This document shows positions 34,624-43,196 of a stretch of DNA of 64,000 nt, piece after piece. The notes under the pieces were generated by a model, which saw nothing but the letters and a program-made list of their open reading frames with translations, was not told where the DNA came from and made no database searches. Position 1 is the first letter of the stretch. Each line of letters begins with the position of its first letter. The translations under genes and the position numbers were made by a program. Source of the DNA: Arthrobacter crusticola (GTDB lineage: Bacteria; Actinomycetota; Actinomycetes; Actinomycetales; Micrococcaceae); the NCBI RefSeq assembly GCF_004357995.1, contig NZ_SMTK01000003.1, positions 744,001 through 808,000 on the forward strand, read 5' to 3'.

Positions 34624-35370
34624 ATGACGAGCGCCTTCACCGCGGAAGCGGAAAAGCTAACAGAGGTATGCCGCGATATTTTTGGTGGCGAAGCTGGGTG
34701 GATAACAGCCGACGGTTACCCGCACAGTTTGGCCCTTTGCGTTATCGACTCCATTTACTCAACCGGATCGAACTATCAGTCCGTGATCAACGTCGTAAAC
34801 GAGTATAGGGAGTACAGGAGGGCACACGACGGTGACGCTAATCAGGACGGCACCAAGGAGCTTCTGGCGACGTTCCAAGAAGCCGGAGACAGTGCGGCGT
34901 GGGCAGAGATAGTCAACAACCGTAAGCCCGCCCACACTAAGGCAAATGCCCCCTTGAAAGCGGAAGTCATCCGTCAAGCTGCTGAAATGCTGCAGAATGA
35001 GCTCGGATACTTGACGCTGAAGGATCTTCACCGAGCCTGTGCGCAGGACGAGAACCTCAAGGCCTTGAAGGACGCCTGGCTCGATCTTCCGAGCCAGCGC
35101 TCCGGGGTGACCCACAATTACTTGCTAATCCTTGCCGGCTTCCAGTCCGTTAAGCCCGACCGTATGGTGACCCGCTTTATTGAAGAACACATCGACCTCG
35201 GTGGACGGCGTCTGACTCCCTCACAGGCAGCCGAGCTGATAAAGAGGGTTGCCGAGCTGTACCCAACCCAAGCGCAGCGGCTTGACCACGTGATCTGGCG
35301 CCATGTCTCTGGGAGAGAAGTCTTCCGGGAAGAGGAAGTGGTTTTTTCCGAAGAGGAGTTCGCTAAGTGA
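34624..35370 (+). CDS. Unknown protein with HhH-like C-terminal half
   Basis: 248 residues, soluble and mostly helical. The stretch SQRSGVTHNYLLILAGFQSV followed by KPDRMVTRFIEEHI (about 170-205) resembles the helix-hairpin-helix region of DNA glycosylase-like proteins (GVxxxxLLxLAGxxxVKPDxM). No catalytic lysine or aspartate is obvious, so enzymatic activity is uncertain. It overlaps the next gene by 4 bp (GTGA), so the two form an operon of unknown function. Confidence 0.6.
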   Translation: MTSAFTAEAEKLTEVCRDIFGGEAGWITADGYPHSLALCVIDSIYSTGSNYQSVINVVNEYREYRRAHDGDANQDGTKELLATFQEAGDSAAWAEIVNNRKPAHTKANAPLKAEVIRQAAEMLQNELGYLTLKDLHRACAQDENLKALKDAWLDLPSQRSGVTHNYLLILAGFQSVKPDRMVTRFIEEHIDLGGRRLTPSQAAELIKRVAELYPTQAQRLDHVIWRHVSGREVFREEEVVFSEEEFAK

Positions 35371-36170
35371 CGGAGAACGATTGGGCTGATCTCGCGCGTG
35401 GATTGATCAGCGCGGTAAATGACAACGGGCCGAATGCGGCCGAGATATGGTCCGCCGTCGCTTCCTGGATGACGCTACTCGTGGCTGGCGCCGCGTTGTG
35501 GTACGCGAGAGGCCAGTTGAGCGAGGCATCACGAGCCAGAGAGCAAACGAAGAAGCTGGAACTTGAAAAGTCCCAGCCATATGTAGTTATGACCATGGAA
35601 GAGAGCATTAGCCCCGAATTTATTGATCTGGTGATCAGAAACTACGGTCAAACAGCGGCCTTCGACGTCAAGGTAGCGCTCAGTCCGTGGCCGACGAGAT
35701 CTCAGGAAGGGGTGGAAGACGTTCAGCTTCCAGAAGTGATTCCTGTTATGGCTCCAGGCCAAGAGTGGCGGACTTACTGGGACACGGCTCAGGGAAGGCT
35801 GAAGGCGGACTTGCCCGATAGGCACAATGGGACGGTCACTTATCTCGGAATTGATAAAGAACTCATGTCTTCCAAAGCGATCCTTGATTGGTCCATCTAT
35901 AAGTCGCGCCTTCGCATGGTGAAGTATGGACTACACCACTTGGCAAAGGCCGCCAGGGACATCAGCGATACGCACAAGAAATGGACTGAAAGTGCGGGAG
36001 GCAGCCTAAGCGTCTATGCGCGAAACGGTGAGGCCAAGGACGCGGCGCTCCTTCGCCAGCATCAAGAATTCCTTCGAGAGGAAAAGATAGACAGAGCGGC
36101 TGCACCACCGCCTCATCGTCGACGGGCTGCTCGCCGGGAAGAGTCGCCTACCGACGAGAAGGGTGACTAG
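35367..36170 (+). CDS. Membrane-anchored protein, partner of the HhH-like gene
   Basis: 267 residues with a membrane span near 26-47 (IWSAVASWMTLLVAGAALWY), a coiled segment (ARGQLSEASRAREQTKKLEL) and an extended beta-rich domain (about 75-180). The C-terminal tail is highly basic and low in complexity. It starts with GTG overlapping the previous stop. The layout 'one span, coiled coil, small beta domain' is common in actinobacterial accessory proteins, but I recognise no family. Confidence 0.6.
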   Translation: MTENDWADLARGLISAVNDNGPNAAEIWSAVASWMTLLVAGAALWYARGQLSEASRAREQTKKLELEKSQPYVVMTMEESISPEFIDLVIRNYGQTAAFDVKVALSPWPTRSQEGVEDVQLPEVIPVMAPGQEWRTYWDTAQGRLKADLPDRHNGTVTYLGIDKELMSSKAILDWSIYKSRLRMVKYGLHHLAKAARDISDTHKKWTESAGGSLSVYARNGEAKDAALLRQHQEFLREEKIDRAAAPPPHRRRAARREESPTDEKGD

Positions 36171-36291
36171 TGACGCTTCGGGCATCACTGGAGTTCCTGC
36201 GTCGTCGATCCGACTTGTAGATAATTCACCGCCCACACGCTGGGTGGGCCGAACGGTCCCACGTTTCAATTGCGCATCCGCAATGCGCCGC

Positions 36292-36309
36292 CGTCCGGCG
36301 ATCCGGACG
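36292..36309. terminator. Small hairpin
   Basis: CGTCCGG (36292-36298) pairs with CCGGACG (36303-36309) around CGAT. It lies between the membrane-protein operon and the next gene. Confidence 0.35.
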
Positions 36310-36347
36310 TCGGCGATGGTTTCGGCGTGATTGCGGCCCGCTGTGAG

Positions 36348-36353
36348 TAGATT
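36348..36353 (+). promoter_or_regulatory. -10 hexamer TAGATT
   Basis: It lies 6 nt before ATG 36360, consistent with a leaderless transcript. Confidence 0.5.
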
Positions 36354-36359
36354 GCTTGT

Positions 36360-37139
36360 ATGACTACAGTGCAGGAACCATCCCGTGAGCTTCGACGTCT
36401 GGCGACTCGCATTGACTACGGCCTGGGACGGTACTTGGCCGAGCGCGGCTCATGGGCGCTCACTTCCGAATGGGAGGCGCCCCGCTACGGGTGGTCACTT
36501 AGCAACCTGGCGCTCCGGCATGCCGAGGCAACGCTGACGCTCGCCAGGACCGACATGGTGTTAGCTCCCTCAGCTTGGGTCACAGCGCGTGCTGCCACTG
36601 AGGCCGCTGCTCGGTGCTTGTGGCTCCTTCAACCTGAAGACGAGTGGGAGCGGGAGGCGCGATGGCTCGCGCTGCTGCATGAGGGCGTCCGTCTTGGCGA
36701 CCGGAAGGAGACGAAAGACGTGCCGACTCTCGCTGCTCAGTCCAAGCGGATGAAGGAGTTCGCGGAAGCGGTTGCTGCCAAGCTTCCCGAGGGAATGGCC
36801 GTTCCGGGCATGGACTCGATCCAAAGCATCTTGGCCGCGGAAGGAGAGGGACTTGCACTTTTCTACGTCATGGCATCGCAATACACACACGCGACGGAGC
36901 ATGCCACAAGGTTCTGGCGTGTTAATTTGGGCATCGACGCGTCGCACGGGGAGTTCGTCGGCGCTAAGGACTGGTTGCAGCCTTTGTGGATGTCGTACTT
37001 GTCGTTCCGGGTAACCGCCTTGCGTTTGATCGAGCTCAAAGGCGAAGACCCGAGCGCGGTCCTCGGGCTAGCCGATCACCAAGCCGGAGAGGCGCGCGAT
37101 GCTTTCGTGGCTTCTATCTATGCACAGGCGACGACGTAA
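36360..37139 (+). CDS. Hypothetical helical protein
   Basis: 259 residues, soluble and all-helical by composition, starting MTTVQEPSRELRRLATRIDY. Conserved-looking stretches include ARAATEAAARCLWLLQPEDE and QYTHATEHATRFWRVNLG. The histidine-rich YTHATEHATR could bind a metal, but no known family is apparent. The GC-rich codon use is close to that of the core genes. It is transcribed alone. Confidence 0.65.
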   Translation: MTTVQEPSRELRRLATRIDYGLGRYLAERGSWALTSEWEAPRYGWSLSNLALRHAEATLTLARTDMVLAPSAWVTARAATEAAARCLWLLQPEDEWEREARWLALLHEGVRLGDRKETKDVPTLAAQSKRMKEFAEAVAAKLPEGMAVPGMDSIQSILAAEGEGLALFYVMASQYTHATEHATRFWRVNLGIDASHGEFVGAKDWLQPLWMSYLSFRVTALRLIELKGEDPSAVLGLADHQAGEARDAFVASIYAQATT

Positions 37140-37453
37140 CGGGGGAGCCTTTGCTCGACCGAACGGTGGATGAGGATGTTTCTAGTCAGGTGTTCAATCA
37201 GCAGATCTGTGCACTGAACGGTAGCCATGGAACCGGAAACCGAGAAAGCCGGCCCTGATAGCTTGTGTGGATCCTCTGATGGAGCGGTTCGGCCTGCGAG
37301 CCTCCGACCAATGTCCCGCTGTCCGCACTTTTCGGAGTGCCGAACGGGCGTGCTGCTCTTCGATGCAGCCTGTATGCTTCGCGCCCGCCCTGATAGCCCG
37401 GCGCCCGATGTCTTTACCGCTGCGTTACTGCGGGACAGACTCGGGCAGGGCAA

Positions 37454-37492
37454 AGGCCCTGATTCCCTCTGTTTATGAGGGAATCAGGGCCT
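37454..37492 (-). terminator. 16-bp perfect terminator hairpin of a former tRNA gene
   Basis: AGGCCCTGATTCCCTC pairs perfectly with GAGGGAATCAGGGCCT around a 7-nt loop. On the minus strand it follows the tRNA-like 3' end by 7 nt and is followed by TTT, as expected of the tRNA's own terminator. The rest of the 532-bp gap 37140-37671 shows no gene. Confidence 0.65.
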
Positions 37493-37499
37493 CGCTATC

Positions 37500-37524
37500 T
37501 GGCGGTGACGGTCGGATTTGAACT
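37500..37524 (-). tRNA. tRNA-Ser 3' end remnant (attachment-site-like)
   Basis: Read on the minus strand, the T-loop and acceptor end GTTCAAATCCGACC and GTCACCGCCA match the 3' end of actinobacterial tRNA-Ser, including the encoded CCA. The 5' part is not recognisable as a tRNA and the T stem does not pair. This is the pattern left by an element integrated into a tRNA 3' end. It is not a functional tRNA. Confidence 0.5.
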
Positions 37525-37671
37525 CATCGTCGGTGAAACGCACACTCAGCAAGCTCGACCCAAATCCGGTTTGGTGCATGGTGGCCGCCAGCCCGTCACG
37601 GTTGAGTGGCTGAATCCACATCATGGTCAGGGCCATTCTCGTCGTCGATACCGCCCGGCAGGCTGCGGGGC

Positions 37672-38001
37672 ATGAGCAGCCTCTCCAACCTGCTCAACGA
37701 TTCGAATCCTGAGAAGCTTTCGGCTCGCCGCATCCAGGCTGTCGCCGAGATGCGGGGCGTGAAGGTCACTAACACCTCCATTTCGAAGTACCTGCGCGGG
37801 GCACCGGAGATCCCGTCGGAAAAGATCCTGCACGCGTTTTCGGTCGCCCTGAACATTCCCGTGACCCGGCTCCGGGAGGCGGCCGGAGTGCCTGTCGGCG
37901 AGCCCGAACCGTTCGTGCTGCCTGAGTGCGCGAACCGGCTCACCGCCCGCCAGCGCGAGCTGGTCCTTCACACCATCCGGGTCCTCCTCAACGAGGAGTA
38001 G
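37672..38001 (+). CDS. XRE-family regulator
   Basis: 109 residues with one helix-turn-helix domain (about 17-70; ARRIQAVAEMRGVKVTNTSI then SKYLRGAPEIPSEKILHAFS) and a short C-terminal helix. The segment LNIPVTRLREAAGVPVGEP is typical of XRE regulators of integrated elements. CAGGCT, a near-consensus -10, ends 7 nt before the ATG. It lies 150 bp from the tRNA-Ser remnant, as regulators of tRNA-integrated elements often do. Confidence 0.75.
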   Translation: MSSLSNLLNDSNPEKLSARRIQAVAEMRGVKVTNTSISKYLRGAPEIPSEKILHAFSVALNIPVTRLREAAGVPVGEPEPFVLPECANRLTARQRELVLHTIRVLLNEE

Positions 38002-38284
38002 GCGCCGCTGCGGGGGTTCTCCGGATGAGCAGCTTCAACCGGGCCAGGTCGGCACGGCTGAAGCCGCGGGAGCCCATGTCCTTGAGGATCGCGTCGGGGC
38101 CAATCAGCCCGCCCTGCCGCAGGCCGGCGAGGACCTCAAGGACCCCGGGTTTCGGAGACGTCGTCACGCCAGCCGCGCTGGCCCAAGTTCGCCATCTGAT
38201 CAAGTCTGCGCTGCAGTGAAGCCATTTCTCCAATGTATCTACGCCCACCATCGGCGGTGTGGAGGGAGACCGGCCCGGCCGCAC
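37988..38284 (-). CDS. Hypothetical protein convergent with the XRE gene
   Basis: A 98-residue frame whose C-terminal half (PKPGVLEVLAGLRQGGLIGP, ILKDMGSRGFSRADLARLKL) looks like a coherent helical domain. The first 25 residues are doubtful. It overlaps the XRE gene's 3' end by 14 bp. Confidence 0.4.
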   Translation of the reverse strand: MRPGRSPSTPPMVGVDTLEKWLHCSADLIRWRTWASAAGVTTSPKPGVLEVLAGLRQGGLIGPDAILKDMGSRGFSRADLARLKLLIRRTPAAAPTPR

Positions 38285-38448
38285 ACTTGTGGCGGGAAAG
38301 AGGTTGAAGTGTTCGCGCCATAGGCGGCTTCTGTGGGGCTACCCGTTCGGGGCGGGTAGACGGAGGATGACGGCACAGGATACTCGGTGTGCAAAGAGCC
38401 TACGGGGGCGGAGGGTCCACGTGAAAGATGCGGATTGCAGGTCCTGTC

Positions 38449-38850
38449 CTAGATGATAAGTGCCGCCCAGAACCAGACATTCATGCCGACGCCTAGGACG
38501 GCGCTGAGGGCTGTCAACATGGAAAGGAGGTACCGGCCGGGACGGCACCTGCCGCGGCGGAACCCTTCGCGTCCCGCCGCTAGGCACAGGGCCAGCATGA
38601 TGGTGACCAGGATGAGGGCCATCGCCCAGTTGGGGCTGGTGCACTCGACGGATTCCGTGGTGCAGCTCTTAAAGGGTCCGCCCCGCCCGCTGGTGTCGTT
38701 GGTTTCCAATGCAGCGAAGGTCAGGAATACCAGGAATAAGTGGGCTGGGAGCATCAGCAGTGTCACACCGGCCGTCACTGCCGCGGCCCATGCGGGCCGA
38801 GGCGCTGAGGCAGGCTCCTGCGAATCGGCTCTCACCTCAGAAATCCCCAT
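38449..38850 (-). CDS. Small integral membrane protein
   Basis: 133 residues with three or four spans (about 20-48, 73-92 and 105-131). An extracellular loop between the first two spans holds two cysteines (SCTTESVECTS), perhaps a disulfide. No family is recognised. The Trp-rich C-terminal span ends directly at the stop. Confidence 0.6.
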   Translation of the reverse strand: MGISEVRADSQEPASAPRPAWAAAVTAGVTLLMLPAHLFLVFLTFAALETNDTSGRGGPFKSCTTESVECTSPNWAMALILVTIMLALCLAAGREGFRRGRCRPGRYLLSMLTALSAVLGVGMNVWFWAALII

Positions 38851-39270
38851 GCGGTGACTTTAGCCGACCGGTTCGGGTGCACACTGCGCTCCAAATGGAA
38901 CTGCTCGCAGTGCCGGAAGTGGGCTTTGCTCCCGCCGGCAAAGGTCGTCCGCGAACTTCAGGTCACCCCTTCTTCATCCGCAGGCTCATCCGAAGCAGCG
39001 AGCTTCCTGCTGTCCAGGTTGTGGCCGTGGTCAACGGCGCATTGAGCTCGACGGCCTCGTGGCCTTGACCGCCGGTGCCCGCGAGAAGATGCGAGCGGCC
39101 ACCCAGCGTGGCAGCCTGCACTTAGAAGTGCGGGGTTGAAGCAGCACAGATATCGTGGCCACGGTAGGCGAACGTCACCCATTTGGCCCGGGTATGGTTG
39201 CCTGCTGTAGCAGTCCCTTGGTTTGCTTCGACGGGTGCAGCCCTACGGATCTCGAGTTTTTGGAGAGTGA
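38851..39270. other. 420-bp gap with weak coding signal
   Basis: A plus-strand frame at 38854-39045 reads FGCTLRSKWNCSQCRKW, a cysteine pattern that might be a degraded zinc domain, but it lacks a family match. No convincing gene is seen. Confidence 0.25.
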
Positions 39271-39924
39271 ATGGAATACCAGGTTGGTGAGTACCACTTC
39301 AGCAGGAAAGGTCAGGTCAAGGAGATCCTCAGTAAAGAACTGGGACGCCTTGAGGTGGGAGAGGAAGTAGCAGACACGTATGTGTCTGGTTTGCTTACAG
39401 CGCTGGCAAGGGAACACCCCGAAGCGGAGGACAAGATCGGAAAGGGTATCGAACATTGGGTGGTTTGCTCGAACAGGGATCTGGGATACGCATCTAACGG
39501 CTTTCGCGCGAAACAGACCGGCCGTGAGGGGTTGATCCCGTTCAGTTACTCCGACGTATTAAGCCCACCGAGACAGCGAGCGCGCGTCGCCGAGGCACTT
39601 ACCTTCGAAGCAATCGACATCACGAGGCAGTTCCGCACCGATGCATTTCGTGAGGGGCCCGTCAGATGTGCCGACACGGGCGAGGTACTGATAGTGAAAA
39701 CCCTTGCCGACGCAGTCCACCGAGAACCACCGCGAGGCCAACTGCATCGGATGTTCTTGGCGTCAGAAGGGCTCAGCTACGACACCACGGAACTCGTCAA
39801 GCACCCCTCAGAGTCCGGCTACCGCCTCGTGGATCGAGCTCTCGCACAGAGGTGGAGGTCATTCCAGGCCGCGCACTTGGAAGGTATGGCGATTGTGAAA
39901 CGCCGCGCCTCGTCGAGTCGGTAG
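39271..39924 (+). CDS. DUF3223-type protein
   Basis: 217 residues. The first 110 match the DUF3223 pattern of small plant plastid (DCL-like) and bacterial proteins: FSRKGQVKEILSKELGRL, SGLLTALAREHPEAEDKIGKG and FRAKQTGREGLIPFSYSDVL. The remaining half is unknown. In plants, DCL-type proteins act in plastid rRNA maturation; in bacteria the role is unknown, and a nuclease-adjacent function is a guess. Confidence 0.65.
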   Translation: MEYQVGEYHFSRKGQVKEILSKELGRLEVGEEVADTYVSGLLTALAREHPEAEDKIGKGIEHWVVCSNRDLGYASNGFRAKQTGREGLIPFSYSDVLSPPRQRARVAEALTFEAIDITRQFRTDAFREGPVRCADTGEVLIVKTLADAVHREPPRGQLHRMFLASEGLSYDTTELVKHPSESGYRLVDRALAQRWRSFQAAHLEGMAIVKRRASSSR

Positions 39925-39964
39925 AAGCTGAACACTTGCGGCGAATCTAAGGTTCAGAGGCTGC

Positions 39965-40016
39965 GGAGCGGATTCCAGTACGCAGAAGCAACGCGCGCAC
40001 GGGATCCGTTTCCAAG
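39965..40016. repeat. 52-bp repeat, right copy
   Basis: Partner of 34035-34086 in the same orientation. Here only 16 bp separate it from the CCACAACATAATGTC motif, against 140 bp in the left copy. Confidence 0.55.
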
Positions 40017-40032
40017 GCTGCTCCGAGAAGCC

Positions 40033-40058
40033 CACAACATAATGTCCCTTACGTTGTG
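40033..40058. repeat. Complete palindromic recombination-like site
   Basis: CACAACATAA, a 6-nt core TGTCCC and TTACGTTGTG form a nearly perfect inverted repeat (9 of 10 pairs). It is the intact version of the half-sites at 34227 and 34457. Confidence 0.5.
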
Positions 40059-40116
40059 AGCGTTGAGGTCCATGACGGTTGGGGCGATCCAATGTCTGCT
40101 GATGGTGGGAGACGAG

Positions 40117-40265
40117 CTGTACTCAGCCAGCAGGTTCGTCGCACCTGCTGACGGGTGCTAGTCCTCCGAGGGCGCTGTGGTTGCGGCGGTGGTTGCAAAA
40201 CTCTAACCAGCAGGTGAGGGCTTGGGTGCGGTGGTTCCTGAAGTCGTAGGCGTTGCTAAAGGCAG
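40117..40265 (-). mobile_element. IS481-family remnant (transposase C-terminus and one inverted repeat)
   Basis: On the minus strand the codons read FSNAYDFRNHRTQALTCWLE, then NHRRNHSALGGLAPVSR, the C-terminal end of IS481 transposases ('W...YN..RPH.A.GG..P.SR'). The last part runs into TGTACTCAGCCAGCAGGTTC (plus strand), which resembles an IS481 terminal inverted repeat. The N-terminal part and the other end are missing. The gap 39925-40351 holds this remnant, the 52-bp repeat and the palindromic site, and no other gene. Confidence 0.65.
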
Positions 40266-40351
40266 ACACGCACTCTCATGCGGCTACCTGTTTGTCCCTG
40301 ATCCGCCTCCAGAAACCTTGACTTGCCCCCCGGAGGAGCCCAGGATCAGCC

Positions 40352-41098
40352 ATGACTGATCCCCCAGTTAAAAAGTCGTGGTCGGCCAAGATGCTCGGAT
40401 GGCTGGCCAAGATGTTCGGGCAAGTCGTGCTAACGATTCTCGGAGTGGTGATTGCCATCGCGTTGGCACCGTTTACTCCTTTTTTCGACCAGGCGTTGAG
40501 TCGGTGGCACTACGTGGAGCCCACGTGTGAGGATCCTCGGGGCCTGGAGCTACTAGACGTTGCAACTATGGAAGCAGAGGGCACAGCAACCGTCGAAGCG
40601 TCGTCCGAGCTCAATGAGGAAAGCCGAAGGAAAATGAATGCCTTCGACGGTCGCCCTGGCTCTGGGTGGGTACCAGAAACTGAGTCCTCCCGAGCAGACT
40701 CGGCTGAAACCCCCACAGACTGGATCGAACTGACTTTCACAAGTCCTCAACCAATTGCTCTATTGTGCGTAGTTAATGGCAACGCCAGTGATTGGGTTTC
40801 CTACATGCGTGCGGACCGCGTTCGCACGGTGGAGGTCAGTCTCGGTGACGGGGAGCCGCACCGTATCTCGTTGCGCACCCTGCCGGAATATGAGATGCAA
40901 AACCGTCAGGATCTCGGGGTGCGCCCCCCAGCAACTCTGTGGCGGGAAAACCCTCCGTACAATCGGGTATCGCTTACGCTGGTCGACCGCTACCTGGGAT
41001 CACAGGTCGACGATCCGAATACGGGTGACACTGTCGATGCACCAACCAAAGAGGTGATGCTCGCCGAGCTGGAGCTATGGGTTGAGCCCGAGCAGTGA
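40352..41098 (+). CDS. Membrane-anchored protein with discoidin-like C-terminal domain
   Basis: 248 residues. A membrane segment (about 22-43, FGQVVLTILGVVIAIALAPF) leads to an outer domain with VEASSELNEESRRKMNAFDG, then RPGSGWVPET and DWIELTFTSPQPIALLCVVN. This order, 'SS....NA.DG...S.W.......W.ELtF', is that of discoidin/NADase-type glycan-binding domains. Such proteins bind sugars or cell surfaces. The neighbours give no clue to its partner. Confidence 0.65.
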   Translation: MTDPPVKKSWSAKMLGWLAKMFGQVVLTILGVVIAIALAPFTPFFDQALSRWHYVEPTCEDPRGLELLDVATMEAEGTATVEASSELNEESRRKMNAFDGRPGSGWVPETESSRADSAETPTDWIELTFTSPQPIALLCVVNGNASDWVSYMRADRVRTVEVSLGDGEPHRISLRTLPEYEMQNRQDLGVRPPATLWRENPPYNRVSLTLVDRYLGSQVDDPNTGDTVDAPTKEVMLAELELWVEPEQ

Positions 41099-41246
41099 CG
41101 CTTGGTTCGCGTTGGTAGTTCCACCACCTCTCCCATTGCCGGGTCGCCGGGCTTCTGCTCGGTCAACGACGGGCCTCCCCGCACCGACTTACTCCTTGTA
41201 TGGTCGCGTTCACCGTCGAACTGTTTGTGCTTCTGCCCGACCGTGG

Positions 41247-43196
41247 CTATGTAGGCAGCGGAGTGAAGAGCACCTTCCGCATGAGTCCTCCTTGCCGGGT
41301 GATCTGCTCGGGCCCCCATGCCTTTTCGATTCGCTGCAGGGCGCACATGTAGTGAAGCTTCAGACTCTGATCGACCTCGCCGTATTTCTCCACCTTCCAG
41401 TCCGGGGTGTGGTCCGAGCGCCGAGAGTTCTCCGTCCTCGTCATTAGGCACAGGTTCCCAAAGTCGTTCACCACAGAGCGTTGCTCATCGCTTTCGGCGA
41501 AGTTTGTTGGGAGGAAGTGCTCTATCGACGTGCGATACGCGAACCGGAATCCTGAGGTAGCGACCGATGGCAGGTCGACGGCGACCTGGCGACTTTGCTG
41601 CATGAACCAGAGTTTGTAGTCGAGCAGGTTTAGTGCGAAGTGCGGGACACCCGTGCCGCTGTCGAGCCCGTCTCCTGTGCGCAGGTCCAGGGCATCGAGA
41701 TCCTGCTCAGCCATCCGGTGGATCTGCTGGATGAAGGCGCCGCCGTCAATCTTCTGAAACCGCGTCCATGCGCCGTCGAGATACTTGAGTAGTTTGTAGA
41801 GGAACTCCTTGTAGATCCTGCCCTGGTGTGTGACCTGGAACATTGCTTGTGCCATGAGCACCTGCTGATTCTCGTTCTGCTCGAATGGATTCCGAGACGA
41901 CAGGGTTGCATTACGAGTGCCAGATTGCGTGTAGTGCCGGCTGTGAATCACCCAATTGGAGCCATCGTTATCTCCGGGCTCGTCGAGTGGCTTGATGATG
42001 AAGTTGTCGAACAGAAACTTCGTGCGAAGCAGCCTAAAAGCGAAGTCCAGCGCCCCTTGCGCCGTCGTGACGCTCCGCTCGAATTGCACTACAAGCCGCT
42101 TGTCGTCGAGCGCAATTCCTGATGTGCCGCCTGCACCTCCACTGGTATGCAGCCGAAGCACGTGTAGCAGAAAGTTAGGGAAGTCGATGATGGCCCCATA
42201 TCGGCTGGCATCATCGTCGTCGAACAGGGAATCGACTGCGCTGGTGGAGTCGTCCAAGGCTTCGAGGACAGAGTCAAGATCGACTACGTTTTGGCGGGGC
42301 TCGTTGCTGGGTTGTTGGACAGCGGCTACGAGCTCCTCGATGTTGCTAGGGAGAAACGTGCTCCAGCCGGTGTCTTTGTTCCGGGCAGGGTCACCAAACA
42401 GTCGGGACCTATCAGCTGTATTGAAGCGCGCCTGCACGTGCCGCGTGACGTCTGAGCAGGCATCCCAAATCGATGCGAACAGGGCCCTGTGCTTAATATC
42501 GTCACCGAAGAGTCCAAGTAGGCGCGCCTTCACAATTTCGTGTTTCTCGAGTTGCTCCCCTCGGGTATTCATCACCTCGAAGTAGTGGTTGAGGTCTGTA
42601 TGTCGGGGCAGCTCTGTCAAGACGATCCGCACGTTATCGAGTAGGAATGACAGCACGCGGTCGACGAGGAACTCGGATTGCGTATGGCCCGGGATGCCCT
42701 GATCTAAGAGCACGCGTGCCAGGCGTTGCTCATTGCCTAGCAGGTTCATGACCGCGTCGGCGCCTGCCCTTATACCGTCCTCCTGCAGCTGGACGGACCC
42801 CCCAGGAGTCGCACGGGCGAGGGCTCCTAGGTCGAGATTCGAGCGTTTACGTTCTTCGAACGAGAGCAGCTGATCCGTTATTTCGAATGGCTTCAGCAAG
42901 CCGCTCAGCCTCCCACGAAGCGCGGGGTGTGTCATCGTGATGAAGAGTGTGGTGAGCCGTTGTTGGCCGTCGACGACCTCGAACACCGAGCGGTCCGACT
43001 CGACGTCGCGACCCTCGTGCAGCACAAGAGAGCCGATGTAGTAGGACGGGCGTCCTAGCACGCTAGCGACATCACGGATGAGAATCTCAATATCTCGCTT
43101 TTCCCATGTGTAGGCGCGTTGATAGATTGGCACGCGAAACTGACGCGTGCCGTCAAAAAGCTCGCGCACGGTCACGAACCGCGGCTGCCCGGTCAT
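41247..43196 (-). CDS. DUF262-DUF1524 protein (GmrSD-like nuclease)
   Basis: 649 residues. An N-terminal DUF262 domain with FRVPIYQRAYTWEKRDIEIL and the ParB-like nucleotide-binding motif EVVDGQQRLTTL is followed by a long helical middle. The C-terminal DUF1524 His-Me nuclease domain contains IEHFLP near residue 559, then NDFGNLCLMTRTENSRRSD. Both signature halves of GmrSD, the type IV restriction enzyme that cuts glucosylated hydroxymethyl-cytosine DNA, are thus in one chain. It overlaps the next DUF262 gene by 4 bp, so the two form one operon. Confidence 0.8.
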   Translation of the reverse strand: MTGQPRFVTVRELFDGTRQFRVPIYQRAYTWEKRDIEILIRDVASVLGRPSYYIGSLVLHEGRDVESDRSVFEVVDGQQRLTTLFITMTHPALRGRLSGLLKPFEITDQLLSFEERKRSNLDLGALARATPGGSVQLQEDGIRAGADAVMNLLGNEQRLARVLLDQGIPGHTQSEFLVDRVLSFLLDNVRIVLTELPRHTDLNHYFEVMNTRGEQLEKHEIVKARLLGLFGDDIKHRALFASIWDACSDVTRHVQARFNTADRSRLFGDPARNKDTGWSTFLPSNIEELVAAVQQPSNEPRQNVVDLDSVLEALDDSTSAVDSLFDDDDASRYGAIIDFPNFLLHVLRLHTSGGAGGTSGIALDDKRLVVQFERSVTTAQGALDFAFRLLRTKFLFDNFIIKPLDEPGDNDGSNWVIHSRHYTQSGTRNATLSSRNPFEQNENQQVLMAQAMFQVTHQGRIYKEFLYKLLKYLDGAWTRFQKIDGGAFIQQIHRMAEQDLDALDLRTGDGLDSGTGVPHFALNLLDYKLWFMQQSRQVAVDLPSVATSGFRFAYRTSIEHFLPTNFAESDEQRSVVNDFGNLCLMTRTENSRRSDHTPDWKVEKYGEVDQSLKLHYMCALQRIEKAWGPEQITRQGGLMRKVLFTPLPT

